From Marinagarivorans sp. UBA5868 (GTDB lineage Bacteria; Pseudomonadota; Gammaproteobacteria; Pseudomonadales; Cellvibrionaceae), in contig DJFQ01000224.1 of the NCBI GenBank assembly GCA_002432095.1, positions 11,129 to 34,934 on the forward strand: DNA of 23,806 nt, in the 5' to 3' direction. The notes beneath the pieces are model-generated. The model searched no databases. It was not told the origin of the DNA and saw only the letters and a list, made by a program, of their open reading frames with translations. A program made the position numbers and the translations under genes. Shown here one piece after another: positions 9,137 through 16,884 of the stretch; position 1 is the first letter of the stretch; each line of letters opens with the position of its first letter.

Positions 9137-10003
9137 TCACTCGATGTTCTGCACCTGTTCACGCATCTGTTCAATCAACACTTTTATATCCACGGCGGAT
9201 TGGGTATTACTGCTGGCGGTCGATTTGGATGAGAGTGTATTAGCTTCGCGATTGAGCTCTTGCATCAAAAAGTCCAGCCGGCGACCCACCGGCTCTTTCT
9301 GCTTGAGCGTGCGGTGCACTTCGATCATATGCGCCTCCAGCCGATCCAGCTCCTCCGCCACATCACTCTTTTGCGCAAGATAAACCAGCTCCTGCGCGAG
9401 CCTGTCTTCGTCGACGTCGGCCTTTAACGCATCTAAGCGAGTGCGGAGTTTTTCCTGTTGTTGTGCCGCCAATTCCGGCAGACGGACCCGCACCTCATCC
9501 ACTTGCAATGCGATTGCCCGCAGACGTTGCTCAATAAGATTGGTCAACTCGGCGCCTTCGCGAGCGCGATTCTCCAATAATTGTTTTAAAGTTTTATCGA
9601 ATAAACCCAGTGCTTCTTTTTCCAGCAGCCCCTGGTCCAACTCGCGCGCTTTCAGCACACCGGGCCAACGCAATATTTCTAAGGCATTAATAGGAGCGGG
9701 ATTGGCCGCCAGCTGACTGACCTGCTCCACCATACGCACGAGATCGCTTGCCAAATCAGCATTAAAATCCATCGACAGGCCGCTGCTTTCATCGGGCTTG
9801 AACGCCAGCACCAAATCCACCTTGCCGCGCCCCAGTTGATTGCGCAATTGTTCCCGCAGTCCGGGCTCAAGGCTGCGCAACGCATCTGAAAGACGTAGCC
9901 CCGGCTCCAAATAACGGTGGTTGACCGTGCGAATTTCGCAAATCAGATGTCCCCATGGGTATTGCGCTTCAAGGCGGGCAAATCCAGTCATGCTGCGTGG
10001 CAT
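9137..10003 (-). CDS. yicC: YicC/YloC family endoribonuclease
   Basis: YicC-family proteins are ribonucleases; the E. coli member has been linked to turnover of small RNAs. The 288 residues show the N-terminal MPRSMTGFARLEAQYPWGHL, the EIRTVNHRYLEPGLRL segment (residues 23-38), and the acidic C-terminal region EELDRLEAHMIEVHRTL followed by PVGRRLDFLMQELNREANT, all highly conserved. The ATG at 10003 has a strong GGAGGAT upstream and matches the family's M-x-R-S-M-T start. It is divergent from rph across a 104 bp gap. gmk is normally its downstream neighbour; here the DUF4197 gene and the NRPS cassette lie between. Confidence 0.95.
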   Translation of the reverse strand: MPRSMTGFARLEAQYPWGHLICEIRTVNHRYLEPGLRLSDALRSLEPGLREQLRNQLGRGKVDLVLAFKPDESSGLSMDFNADLASDLVRMVEQVSQLAANPAPINALEILRWPGVLKARELDQGLLEKEALGLFDKTLKQLLENRAREGAELTNLIEQRLRAIALQVDEVRVRLPELAAQQQEKLRTRLDALKADVDEDRLAQELVYLAQKSDVAEELDRLEAHMIEVHRTLKQKEPVGRRLDFLMQELNREANTLSSKSTASSNTQSAVDIKVLIEQMREQVQNIE

Positions 10004-10045
10004 CGGTCGCTATCCTCCATTGGTAAAGCCGCGGATGTTAACACA

Positions 10046-10073
10046 TTGGTTTTCCAACCCCGACCGTTATAAT
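10046..10073 (+). promoter_or_regulatory. Sigma-70-like promoter for rph
   Basis: TTGGTT (10046-10051) and a perfect TATAAT (10068-10073) are spaced 16 bp apart, placing the start of transcription about 28 nt before the rph ATG. The rph start is preceded by AAGGTGA. The TTGG-TTTT-CCAA inverted repeat overlapping the -35 could be an operator, but it is short. Confidence 0.6.
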
Positions 10074-10107
10074 CCCGCCCTCATTTTCCGTCCATCCAAG
10101 GTGACTC

Positions 10108-10827
10108 ATGCAACGTCCCAGCGGTCGCGCTGCCGATCAATTACGCCCCATAACCATTACCCGCCAGTACACCAAACATGCCGAAGGCAGTGTGTTGGTG
10201 TGCTTCGGGGATACTCAAGTACTGTGCAATGCGAGCTTGGTGGAGGGTGTGCCCCGCTTTCTCAAGGGAGCTCAGCAGGGCTGGCTAACAGCGGAATATG
10301 GCATGCTCCCCCGCTCCACCGGCACTCGTATGGATCGGGAGGCGGCACGGGGTAAACAAAGTGGGCGAACCGTGGAAATTCAGCGGCTTATCGGCCGCTC
10401 ACTACGCGCGGTGGTGGATTTAAAACAATTAGGGGAATTTACTCTGACCATCGATTGCGATGTGATTCAGGCTGACGGCGGCACCCGCACCGCAGCGATT
10501 ACTGGTGCTTGCGTGGCCGTAGTGGATGCGCTGCAACATATGCAGCGAAAGCAGATACTCAAAGCCGACCCACTAAGTTGTATGGTGGCTGCGGTTTCCG
10601 TGGGTATCTATCAGGGCGTTCCGGTATTGGATCTGGATTATGCTGAAGACTCTTGTGCAGATACTGATATGAATCTGATCATGACCGACCGCGGCGGCAT
10701 GATCGAAGTCCAGGGTACCGCTGAAAAAGAGCCGTTTAGTGAGGTTCAATTTCAACAACTTCTGGCCCTCGGAAAGCAAGGAATCCAGCAATTGCTGACC
10801 ATGCAACAAGAGGCTTTGAAAGGCTGA
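10108..10827 (+). CDS. rph: Ribonuclease PH
   Basis: RNase PH is a phosphate-dependent 3'-to-5' exoribonuclease that trims tRNA 3' ends and degrades structured RNA; it works as a hexamer. The 239 residues are almost full-family identity in pattern: [71 protein letters not shown], and [19 protein letters not shown]. The phosphate-binding arginines and the acidic metal-site region ([15 protein letters not shown]) are present, so the enzyme looks complete, unlike the frameshifted rph of E. coli K-12. Its own promoter is at 10046-10073. It ends 3 bp before a strong GC hairpin and converges with the DUF5666 gene. In Pseudomonas it sits between yicC and crc; here two extra genes separate it from crc. 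Confidence 0.97.
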   Translation: MQRPSGRAADQLRPITITRQYTKHAEGSVLVCFGDTQVLCNASLVEGVPRFLKGAQQGWLTAEYGMLPRSTGTRMDREAARGKQSGRTVEIQRLIGRSLRAVVDLKQLGEFTLTIDCDVIQADGGTRTAAITGACVAVVDALQHMQRKQILKADPLSCMVAAVSVGIYQGVPVLDLDYAEDSCADTDMNLIMTDRGGMIEVQGTAEKEPFSEVQFQQLLALGKQGIQQLLTMQQEALKG

Positions 10828-10830
10828 CTA

Positions 10831-10846
10831 GGGGGCTAATGCCCCC
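10831..10846. terminator. GC-rich hairpin between convergent rph and DUF5666 genes
   Basis: GGGGGC and GCCCCC pair perfectly around a TAAT loop just after the rph stop. No T-run follows on either strand, so it may stop RNA decay or assist factor-dependent termination rather than act as a classical intrinsic terminator. Confidence 0.45.
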
Positions 10847-10859
10847 GACACGCCTGCAC

Positions 10860-12368
10860 CTAATGTCGCCAATCACTTTTTAGCTTTTGTTGTAAATCCT
10901 GTGGTGGCGGTGGATACCAGGCGGGGCTGGTATGGTCGGGTGGAAACACCTGCACATGTTCAGCCCGCAGCACACCGTATTCAACATAACCACGCACTCT
11001 GACATAAGCGTTATTCGCCACCGAGAAAAACTCTGACACACCCACGGGCGTGTCGAAGCGACTGTAGGTCGTCTCCGGCGTGACCTGGACTTTGGTGTTG
11101 AAGATAAAAAAGGCACCCATGGGCTCAGAGGCAAAATAAGCGACCCCCTGCATCTCCAGCACGACTGCTTCCACATCGCGGTTGTCGACCGCGATACTAG
11201 TGGCGACCATCACCTCACCAAAGGGATAGCTCGATACATAAACTTGATCACCAGCGCGCAGGTCCCAGAAGTTGATGCGGCGGTCATACTCACCGGTAAG
11301 CCGGGTATCTGTTTGCACCATAAATTCCTGATCCTGAACTTTGATCTTACCCAACAGACCGTAAAAGCCCCAGATCGGATAAACCTCCTGAATCGCGCCA
11401 TAAATTTTCGCGCGCGGCGATGACAAGATTTCAATATCCTGCGCGACGAGCACGTCGGCATCATTCAAGGCGCCCACCACTTTCACCTTGGCGTTATTCA
11501 TCAAACTGGCGGACTCGGCGCCACTGAAGCGGGTTTCCGCTGTGACCTGCACCGGTATTGAGTCCATAAAAAATCCGCCGTTGAAGTCGAGTCTTTGCAC
11601 TATTCCCGACAACTCGATGCTGGGTATATGGCGGAGTTGGCGGTAGTCCTGATGGAAATCCACGTTATCTGCCACTAGCACGCCGTCTATCAGCACACCT
11701 CGTACCACCGCCAAGCGGCCTTCTTCTAAACTACCGTTGTCGACCGACGGCGAGTAAGACACCGTTTGGCCATTGAGAAGGAAAGTGCGGGCAAATGTGT
11801 CGAGCTTAGTGATCTGACCAACCAATTCCACGAAAGAACTATCGTCATATTCCAAGCGGGTCGCCTGAATAATGTTGTCAGCATCCAGAGGCCCGCTAAC
11901 GGATACCCGCTGGCCCGGCAAAATCGCGCGAATATTGCGGGGCATAACTTCGCTGGAGTAGACAGTGTCGGCGAGCAGCTGAACCGTCTGACCCAGGACA
12001 GAAAACCGGTTGCGCTCCACATCAACAGTTTCCACTTCACCAGTGACCCGGGGCTGATAATGCACCTCATAGGCAATGGATTCGCCGTCTGCATTAGTGC
12101 CGCCCACAACAGTAACGTAATCGCCGACATTCAGATCTATTTCATCGGCAGGTTCGCCGCGCACCAATACTCGGGCGTTGTCAGTGTTATAGCGGACGCC
12201 ATTAACAATGACACTGCCGAAACCATTGATCGGACCGACTACAGACAGCTCCGGCTTGGCGCCGCTGCCGTCTATACCCGCGTAATGACCGCCACCACCG
12301 CCACAACTGCCCAAAAAGGCGGCGCATGCAATACCGAACAACCACCGCCAATCAATTCGTTTGCCCAT
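10860..12368 (-). CDS. DUF5666 domain lipoprotein, multi-repeat beta-rich
   Basis: A 502-residue predicted lipoprotein of unknown function. The signal peptide ends in the lipobox L-G-S-C (Cys22), followed by a run of glycines as a flexible linker. The body carries several DUF5666-like repeats of about 60-80 residues, seen as recurring patterns such as GPINGFGSVIVNGVRY, TGEVETVDVERNRFSVLGQ, VGQITKLDTFARTFLLNG, LSGIVQRLDFNGGFF and MQGVAYFASEPMGAFFIFN, each a short beta-strand pair typical of OB-like modules. The C-terminus is proline-rich (SPAWYPPPPQD). It should be exported and membrane-anchored, on the periplasmic or outer face. It starts 2 bp after the stop of the DUF6502 gene, so the two are surely one operon; I recall this pairing elsewhere in Proteobacteria. 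Function unknown. Confidence 0.85.
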   Translation of the reverse strand: MGKRIDWRWLFGIACAAFLGSCGGGGGHYAGIDGSGAKPELSVVGPINGFGSVIVNGVRYNTDNARVLVRGEPADEIDLNVGDYVTVVGGTNADGESIAYEVHYQPRVTGEVETVDVERNRFSVLGQTVQLLADTVYSSEVMPRNIRAILPGQRVSVSGPLDADNIIQATRLEYDDSSFVELVGQITKLDTFARTFLLNGQTVSYSPSVDNGSLEEGRLAVVRGVLIDGVLVADNVDFHQDYRQLRHIPSIELSGIVQRLDFNGGFFMDSIPVQVTAETRFSGAESASLMNNAKVKVVGALNDADVLVAQDIEILSSPRAKIYGAIQEVYPIWGFYGLLGKIKVQDQEFMVQTDTRLTGEYDRRINFWDLRAGDQVYVSSYPFGEVMVATSIAVDNRDVEAVVLEMQGVAYFASEPMGAFFIFNTKVQVTPETTYSRFDTPVGVSEFFSVANNAYVRVRGYVEYGVLRAEHVQVFPPDHTSPAWYPPPPQDLQQKLKSDWRH

Positions 12369-12370
12369 GA

Positions 12371-13237
12371 CTAATTACCTGCCTCCTGATCGGATTTTTC
12401 GATGGCATACACACCCACCCCAAGCCTGACGCCTGCATTTAACACATGTCCGACTTCGGCACTCCCGTGGGATTCGACGATTTCGTGCTCCGACAACCAA
12501 GCGTCGACCCTCTCAAGAAAGGCCTGGCCCTCCGCGTCGAGAAATGCGTGAAATGCCTTGGTGTGGCGGACATCGATTAAATTGTTGCTGGCGCGGCGCT
12601 CAAACCTGCGGCGCTGTTTTTGGCTGGGCTTGCTATCGTCAACGACATAAAGATTATGGAAAAGTGTTTCACCCAACTCGCTGATGACCGACCCCGCGCG
12701 CAGCAGCGCTTGCGGATCGCTCTGCGCCGGAAAAAAATACCGACTGAGGGGTATTATTCCGTCACCCTCGCGGGCGATCACCCCTACTCTTAACATCTCT
12801 TTGAACAGCGCCTGACGCGGTACGTCTCCACCAAAACGACGCACTAATGCCTGAAAACTTCCATGCTCCCCCTCAATAGGGAGTTGGCGCCCTTGATTGT
12901 CTCCGGCGCTGAATTCCGGGTCTCGATGCCATGCCGTTAGCAGTCGCGTGATGCGGTCCTGCGAACTCTGGGCCTGAAGTGCCAGCGTATTTTCCTGCAA
13001 CATATCCTTGATTCGCTTCACTTCCTTGCGATCAATGCCCGTGAGCACAGCGATTCGTGAAACATTCGTCGGCCGGCCGCGAATACCGTAATCCCTGGCT
13101 GCGGCTTCAACAAATATGGACTTGCACAGTAGTGCGAATTCCTTGTAAGTCACGCCATTGCGCAATAACAGCATGATGATAGGCCTCATCAAGCTCTTGA
13201 CCGTCGCAATCACATGCGCTTTGAGATTCTCCGCCAT
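12371..13237 (-). CDS. DUF6502 family protein with N-terminal helix-turn-helix region
   Basis: A 288-residue cytoplasmic protein, best matched from memory to DUF6502. The first 80 residues look like a winged or simple helix-turn-helix: GVTYKEFALLCKSIFVEAAA (29-48), then RPTNVSRIAVLTGIDRKEVKRI (55-76), which resembles a recognition helix. The middle contains LLTAWHRDPEFSA, the region around residues 170-180 reads PLSRYFFPAQ, and a basic stretch (SQKQRRRFERRASNN) lies near residue 210. The end is VGVYAIEKSDQEAGN. The ATG at 13237 has GGGAG immediately before it. It is the promoter-proximal gene of a two-gene operon with the DUF5666 lipoprotein, so it may regulate that gene or the surface process it serves; this is inference. 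Confidence 0.78.
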   Translation of the reverse strand: MAENLKAHVIATVKSLMRPIIMLLLRNGVTYKEFALLCKSIFVEAAARDYGIRGRPTNVSRIAVLTGIDRKEVKRIKDMLQENTLALQAQSSQDRITRLLTAWHRDPEFSAGDNQGRQLPIEGEHGSFQALVRRFGGDVPRQALFKEMLRVGVIAREGDGIIPLSRYFFPAQSDPQALLRAGSVISELGETLFHNLYVVDDSKPSQKQRRRFERRASNNLIDVRHTKAFHAFLDAEGQAFLERVDAWLSEHEIVESHGSAEVGHVLNAGVRLGVGVYAIEKSDQEAGN

Positions 13238-13468
13238 AAACTCCCGGCTACCTGGGTTGCTCCCACCGTGACGCCATCGCCCGCTTCACATTCGCGCGCT
13301 CGGCACACTCGATTCGGCGGCCAGCATACCTGGAGTTTGCTGATTACAGAACACTCTTTTCGCGCGACGTGGTCAGACTTTGATCTGGTTAAACTATCAA
13401 TCTTGGCGCGCATGTCCTCGTGCACAAGTCTCAATTTTTCTGAATCAAATGGGCGTGGATCACGCGCC

Positions 13469-13504
13469 AAAAAAAGAGCGCTCGCAACTCACGTCACGGC
13501 GCTC
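13469..13504 (-). terminator. Possible intrinsic terminator in the crc-DUF6502 gap
   Basis: On the minus strand GAGCGC, a 17-base loop and GCGCTC are followed directly by seven T residues. The stem is only 6 bp and the loop is long, so it is weak, but the T-run is in the right place. It would end transcripts coming from crc, or from an unannotated RNA in the gap. Confidence 0.35.
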
Positions 13505-13674
13505 ATAAAGGCATTAGACGAGGCTGTACCCCCGTCTGTGATGCTCAGCAAATTACATCAGTGAAAAGCCTTGTCTCTTAACACTCAAAGAGAAAATCCA
13601 GGGTAAAACCCCCAGTTACCGCAAGCCCCCAAGACTGACAAAGACTTCGGCAATGCCCCGGTCGGGAACCAGCA

Positions 13675-13730
13675 GCCCAACCGAGTACATCCATCGCCCA
13701 AATAGCCACATTTGGGGATCTATTGCCCAA
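13675..13730. repeat. Cluster of CCCAA half-sites forming overlapping inverted repeats
   Basis: GCCCAA occurs at 13675, 13696 and 13725, and the inverted TTGGGG at 13712. CCCAAAT (13697-13703) and ATTTGGG (13710-13716) form a perfect 7 bp inverted repeat with a 6 bp spacer; the same TTGGGG pairs with the GCCCAA at 13725. The first two sites are 21 bp apart, two helical turns. It looks like an operator array, about 440-490 bp upstream of the DUF6502 start; the binding protein is unknown. Confidence 0.4.
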
Positions 13731-13815
13731 TATTAGACTTCAGCTTTCGATAGCAATCTATACAGACTCCCTCAAACTGTGAGTCCATAGACGTTTTTTC
13801 TGGGTGAGGAAGGAC

Positions 13816-13831
13816 GCCGGCAAACGCCGGC
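13816..13831 (-). terminator. GCCGGC hairpin after crc
   Basis: Two copies of GCCGGC around an AAAC loop form a strong 6-7 bp hairpin about 30 bp past the crc stop. The minus-strand sequence after it (TCCTTCC) is only modestly T-rich, so this is a weak terminator candidate. Confidence 0.35.
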
Positions 13832-13859
13832 GCTCTATCGCAGGTGCTCGGCGCGCCTA

Positions 13860-14633
13860 TTAGAGGTCTTCGATGTCGTAATCAATAATGACGGGTAAAT
13901 GGCTCGAAAAAGCCTGAGACTTGTAGATGACACCGTACTCGACTTTGCGCCGTAACGATTCCGATACCACTTGATAGTCGGTTCGCCAGCCGTCGCCAAC
14001 CCCGATCTCTCCAGAAGGCCACCATGAAAACTCATCCGAATCGCGGTTAACCTGGCGAAAGGCGTCGACATAACCAATTTGATTAAATAACTGACTCATC
14101 CACTGCTGTTCATGGGGCAAAAACCCGGGAGTGCCCTGATTGTCCTGCCAGTTCTGCACGTCCTTACGGGTATGGGCCATGCCCCAATCACCACAAATAA
14201 TAAAACTCCGACGCTTGCGGGTGACCTTATGAAGAAGCGCCTGGAAATCTTCAAAAAATTTAATTTTGACTTCCAGGGACTCGGTTTCGGACAGCGCGGA
14301 AGGCGCCAGCAGCGACCCGATACTGTAATGCTCGTAATCAACCTGGAGATAACGACCTTCCATATCAACACCACTGGCGAAACCAAGGCCATAAATCAGC
14401 GCCTTGGGCTGATGGCGGGTATAGATCGCCACACCGTTATAGTGCTTGATACCGGAATCAAAAAAATAGGCAAAGTAGCCCGGCGGGTGGAACACCTCGT
14501 GGTCGAGCTCGTACTCCAGAGCGCGAAGATCTTGCAGACATATCACGTCAGCGTCCTGATCTGCTATCCAATCAAACAAACCCCGTTGGGCCGCCTGATG
14601 AATACCGTCGACACTGAGAGTTATGATTCGCAT
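13860..14633 (-). CDS. crc: Crc-like catabolite repression control protein (exonuclease III fold)
   Basis: In Pseudomonas, Crc forms a complex with Hfq on A-rich mRNA sites and blocks translation of catabolic genes. The 257 residues match Crc (about 259) along the whole length: ADVICLQDLRALEYELD (28-44), GVAIYTRHQPKA (67-78), GRYLQVDYEHYSIGSLLAPS (93-112), NWQDNQGTPGFL (161-172), GYVDAFRQVNRDSDEFSWWP (187-206), GWRTDYQ (215-221) and an ending close to HAPLIVDYD. Several exonuclease III catalytic positions are lost: the Asn of the N-terminal strand is Ser7, the metal Glu is Asp35, and the Asn of the GDxN motif is Gly151, so nuclease activity is unlikely. The neighbour pyrE, divergent, is also the Pseudomonas arrangement. 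The ATG has AAGGGG upstream. A degenerate exonuclease III is the alternative reading. Confidence 0.85.
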   Translation of the reverse strand: MRIITLSVDGIHQAAQRGLFDWIADQDADVICLQDLRALEYELDHEVFHPPGYFAYFFDSGIKHYNGVAIYTRHQPKALIYGLGFASGVDMEGRYLQVDYEHYSIGSLLAPSALSETESLEVKIKFFEDFQALLHKVTRKRRSFIICGDWGMAHTRKDVQNWQDNQGTPGFLPHEQQWMSQLFNQIGYVDAFRQVNRDSDEFSWWPSGEIGVGDGWRTDYQVVSESLRRKVEYGVIYKSQAFSSHLPVIIDYDIEDL

Positions 14634-14659
14634 GATGGCCCCTTACAAACGGACTGTGT

Positions 14660-14689
14660 ATCATACCGATGTTTTAGCATTATTGTTAA
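14660..14689 (-). promoter_or_regulatory. Candidate promoter for crc
   Basis: On the minus strand TTAACA (14684-14689) and TATGAT (14660-14665) are 18 bp apart, placing transcription start about 20 nt before the crc ATG. The short leader still contains the AAGGGG binding site. Confidence 0.5.
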
Positions 14690-14875
14690 TAAGTACCGTT
14701 TTTTTAGTACCAAACAGCACAAAATTCAGTTAGATCAGGCGCAGTTGGACGGACAGCGGGAAGACCTTTTGATTATCCCCAAAGGACACATCAACCTTCA
14801 CTTCTCCGCAGCGGGCTTTGAGGTTCTTATAGGATAGTCCGAATTCCCTGCTTGGCTATCGGCGGAGCCTTTCCG

Positions 14876-14913
14876 CGCCGCGTCTGTGACCAAAGTCACG
14901 ATCCGCTGCGGCG
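14876..14913 (+). promoter_or_regulatory. Nested inverted repeat in the pyrE leader
   Basis: An inner GTGAC-CAAA-GTCAC (14886-14899) sits inside an outer CGCCGC (14876-14881) and GCGGCG (14908-14913). It ends 27 bp before the pyrE start codon. It could be an operator for a dimeric regulator or an mRNA structure controlling pyrE. There is no T-run after it, so it is not a plain terminator. Confidence 0.4.
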
Positions 14914-14940
14914 TCATCTTCACACAAATCCAAGAGATTT

Positions 14941-15588
14941 ATGCAAGAGTATCAAAAGCAATTTATTCAGCTGGCATTAAAGTGCCAAGCGTTAAAATTT
15001 GGCCAATTCACGTTGAAATCTGGCCGAGTTAGCCCTTATTTTTTTAACGCTGGGCAATTTCAAACCGGCACTGCGCTGGCTAAGCTTGGGCGTTTTTATG
15101 CAGCGGCACTCATCGAATCTGGAATCGCGTATGACATGTTGTTTGGACCCGCTTACAAAGGTATTCCGCTCGTTTCAACCACTGCGGTAGCCATGGCGAA
15201 TGAGCACAACCGCGACCTGCCTTACTGCTTTAATCGCAAAGAAGCCAAAACTCACGGAGAGGGCGGTTCGCTGGTCGGAGCTCCCTTGCGCGGTCGGGTG
15301 GTGATTGTAGACGATGTGATCACGGCAGGAACAGCGGTAAGAGAAGTGTTGTCTATTATCGCGCAGGCCGATGCAGTGCCGGCAGCTATACTGATCGGGC
15401 TGAATAGACAGGAGCGTGGACAAGGTGCGCTCTCAGCCATTCAAGAACTGCAAGAAAGCACCGGCATTCCAGTTGTCAGCATTATTAATCTGGAACATAT
15501 CATGGCGTTCCTGCAGGAGCAGGGAACCGATCCTGATACCCTCGAGCGGATCTCACTTTATCGGCAAGTTTATGGCATACAAGAGTAG
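14941..15588 (+). CDS. pyrE: Orotate phosphoribosyltransferase
   Basis: PyrE joins orotate to PRPP to give OMP, the fifth step of pyrimidine synthesis, as a cytoplasmic dimer. The 215 residues fit the family. Visible motifs are [19 protein letters not shown] (20-38), the PRPP-contacting [13 protein letters not shown] (65-77), the flexible catalytic loop [11 protein letters not shown] (99-109) with its lysines and His, and the PRPP-binding loop [12 protein letters not shown] (121-132). The ATG has AAGAGA upstream. It is divergent from crc, as in Pseudomonas. The leader holds a nested inverted repeat, so leader-based control is possible. A DUF4124 gene follows after 28 bp and may be cotranscribed. 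Confidence 0.97.
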   Translation: MQEYQKQFIQLALKCQALKFGQFTLKSGRVSPYFFNAGQFQTGTALAKLGRFYAAALIESGIAYDMLFGPAYKGIPLVSTTAVAMANEHNRDLPYCFNRKEAKTHGEGGSLVGAPLRGRVVIVDDVITAGTAVREVLSIIAQADAVPAAILIGLNRQERGQGALSAIQELQESTGIPVVSIINLEHIMAFLQEQGTDPDTLERISLYRQVYGIQE

Positions 15589-15616
15589 TTTAATTATCAT
15601 CAGCTCCTTATCAAAA

Positions 15617-16243
15617 ATGCGCATCTCAGCACTACTTGCATTGGCCGGCTATTTGTTCGTCTGCAGCCCAGGCTCGCTCGCCCAGATCAAATATTACCGC
15701 TACGTCAACAACGACGGTGTGAAAGTCATCAGCCATACAATTCCCCCTGAATACGCCCAAAAAGGCTACGAAGTCATTACGCATACCGGAAAAGTGCTGG
15801 AAGTTGTGGCTGCCGCGCCCGATCCAGAAGAATTGAAACAACAGGAGATAGTAAGAGCGAAGGAACGCGAATTGATGGCTGAGTATGAAGTATTAGCCCG
15901 ACGTTACAGCTCGACAAAAGAGATTTACGCAGCGCGCGATCGGCGCCTTGCCCACCTGGACGCCAACATTGCCATCCTGCGAAGCAATATTGGCAACATC
16001 AATGGCCAAGTCGAAACCCTGATGAAGAGAGCAGCCGAGGTTGAGCGCTCCGGTCGCGATGTACCTCAACAGATTTTGCAAAATATCGAAGAGACGCGTA
16101 CAGAATTGCGCACCACGGAAGAAATGCTACAGGCGCGCCTGGATGAACACGGAGCCATTCATAAGGAATATGAAAAGCAGGTCGAGCTCTTTAATCGTGG
16201 CAAAGCTTTGGAAGAATCAAAAAAGACAGCTGGCAGCCCCTGA
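15617..16243 (+). CDS. DUF4124 domain protein with signal peptide and long coiled coil
   Basis: A 208-residue exported protein of unknown function. The N-terminus is a Sec signal (MRISALLALAGYLFVCSPGS) with probable cleavage after S-L-A at residue 22. The DUF4124 domain follows directly (KYYRYVNNDGVKVISHTIPPE, starting near 25), a small beta-rich fold often found at the start of envelope proteins. Residues about 71-200 are charged and heptad-like, consistent with a long coiled coil. The open frame extends upstream into pyrE, and an ATG at 15572 is in frame, but the one at 15617 gives a normal signal peptide and a 28 bp gap after pyrE. It has no strong Shine-Dalgarno. Converges with slmA. Domain call is good; role unknown. 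Confidence 0.82.
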   Translation: MRISALLALAGYLFVCSPGSLAQIKYYRYVNNDGVKVISHTIPPEYAQKGYEVITHTGKVLEVVAAAPDPEELKQQEIVRAKERELMAEYEVLARRYSSTKEIYAARDRRLAHLDANIAILRSNIGNINGQVETLMKRAAEVERSGRDVPQQILQNIEETRTELRTTEEMLQARLDEHGAIHKEYEKQVELFNRGKALEESKKTAGSP

Positions 16244-16272
16244 CACCACCAACATGCAGTGACAATATAAAT

Positions 16273-16881
16273 TTACGCCGGCTCACCAACCACAGAGCCC
16301 TTCAGCAAATAGGGCCATTGTTCGCTCCAGCCATTCGTTGGCGGAACACGGAACTGACCGCGTACAAACTGCGCAATTTTCCCTTCAACCGCCGCCAACC
16401 ATAAATTGACAGTAGCGCTAATTGACAAGCCGAAGCGTATACCTTCGCGCAGCTCGGCCTCTCGCAATATTTGTTTGAGATGGGTTTCCAAACGATCAAA
16501 AAACTGAATGACCCGATGATGCAAACGCTCTGTTTCTCCCGCCAATGCATCTCCCGTCAAAATTCTGGTGATGCCTGGGTTGCGCTCTGCAAATACCAAA
16601 ATTAGATTAAAAATTTTCTCGCATTTCTCCAGCCCCGATAAATCCTCTTCGGCTGTGATCATATTGACTCTACTGAAGATCGCCTCTTCAATAAATTCGA
16701 TCAAACCTTCAAACATTTTAGTCTTACTGGGAAAATGACGATATAAAGCAGCTTCCGATACGCCCACTTGTTTCGCTAAAGCAGCTGTTGTAATTCGCGC
16801 ACCTGGACTAGCTTCCAACATATGCGCAAACGCCTCCAGGATTTGCTGACGTCGCGGTTTCTTATTCTGAGTGGAATTCAT
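16273..16881 (-). CDS. slmA: Nucleoid occlusion factor SlmA (TetR family)
   Basis: SlmA binds specific DNA sites over most of the chromosome and, when bound, disrupts FtsZ polymers so that septa do not close over unsegregated DNA. The 202 residues match SlmA in length and in pattern: an N-terminal basic tail, RRQQILEAFAHMLE, the TetR helix-turn-helix TTAALAKQVGVSEAALYRHF (31-50), PSKTKMFEGLIEFIEE, and ERNPGITRILTGDAL around residue 100, which is the SlmA signature rather than a drug-efflux repressor. Its neighbours argB and pyrE fit the usual slmA location. The start codon follows only 3 bp after the stop of a probably broken reading frame, so slmA may be translated from the argB transcript. 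A generic TetR regulator is the less likely alternative. Confidence 0.92.
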   Translation of the reverse strand: MNSTQNKKPRRQQILEAFAHMLEASPGARITTAALAKQVGVSEAALYRHFPSKTKMFEGLIEFIEEAIFSRVNMITAEEDLSGLEKCEKIFNLILVFAERNPGITRILTGDALAGETERLHHRVIQFFDRLETHLKQILREAELREGIRFGLSISATVNLWLAAVEGKIAQFVRGQFRVPPTNGWSEQWPYLLKGSVVGEPA

Positions 16882-16884
16882 TGG

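Larger units (their letters stand above)
13238..13859. other. 622 bp gap without a convincing gene
   Basis: This stretch between the DUF6502 gene and crc holds no reading frame I would trust. A plus-strand frame at 13214-13564 and a minus-strand frame at 13210-13470 overlap the DUF6502 start, have no family signature and no good start site. What it does hold is a hairpin with a T-run on the minus strand (13469-13504), a cluster of CCCAA/TTGGG half-sites (13675-13730) and a GCCGGC hairpin near 13816-13831 just after crc. Confidence 0.5.
14634..14940. other. Divergent crc-pyrE control region
   Basis: This 307 bp gap between crc and pyrE holds the crc promoter candidate at 14660-14689, a direct repeat of AGTACC at 14692 and 14706 around a T-run, and the nested inverted repeat at 14876-14913 close to pyrE. 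A plus-strand frame covering crc and part of the gap (14112-14837) is antisense shadow. I could not find a clean promoter for pyrE. Confidence 0.5.

Noticed and set aside
9014..9140. Longer N-terminus for the DUF4197 protein
   Set aside because: The extra 42 residues precede a normal lipoprotein signal peptide and overlap the end of yicC and the promoter candidate.
10831..10846. Full rho-independent terminator after rph
   Set aside because: The hairpin is strong but no T-run follows on either strand, so it was kept only as a hairpin with moderate confidence.
13214..13564. 116-codon plus-strand frame and an 86-codon minus-strand frame at the DUF6502 start
   Set aside because: Both overlap the DUF6502 5' end and lack start sites or recognisable domains.
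14112..14837. 241-codon plus-strand frame over crc
   Set aside because: Antisense to most of crc; the crc protein is conserved in every part, so this is a shadow.
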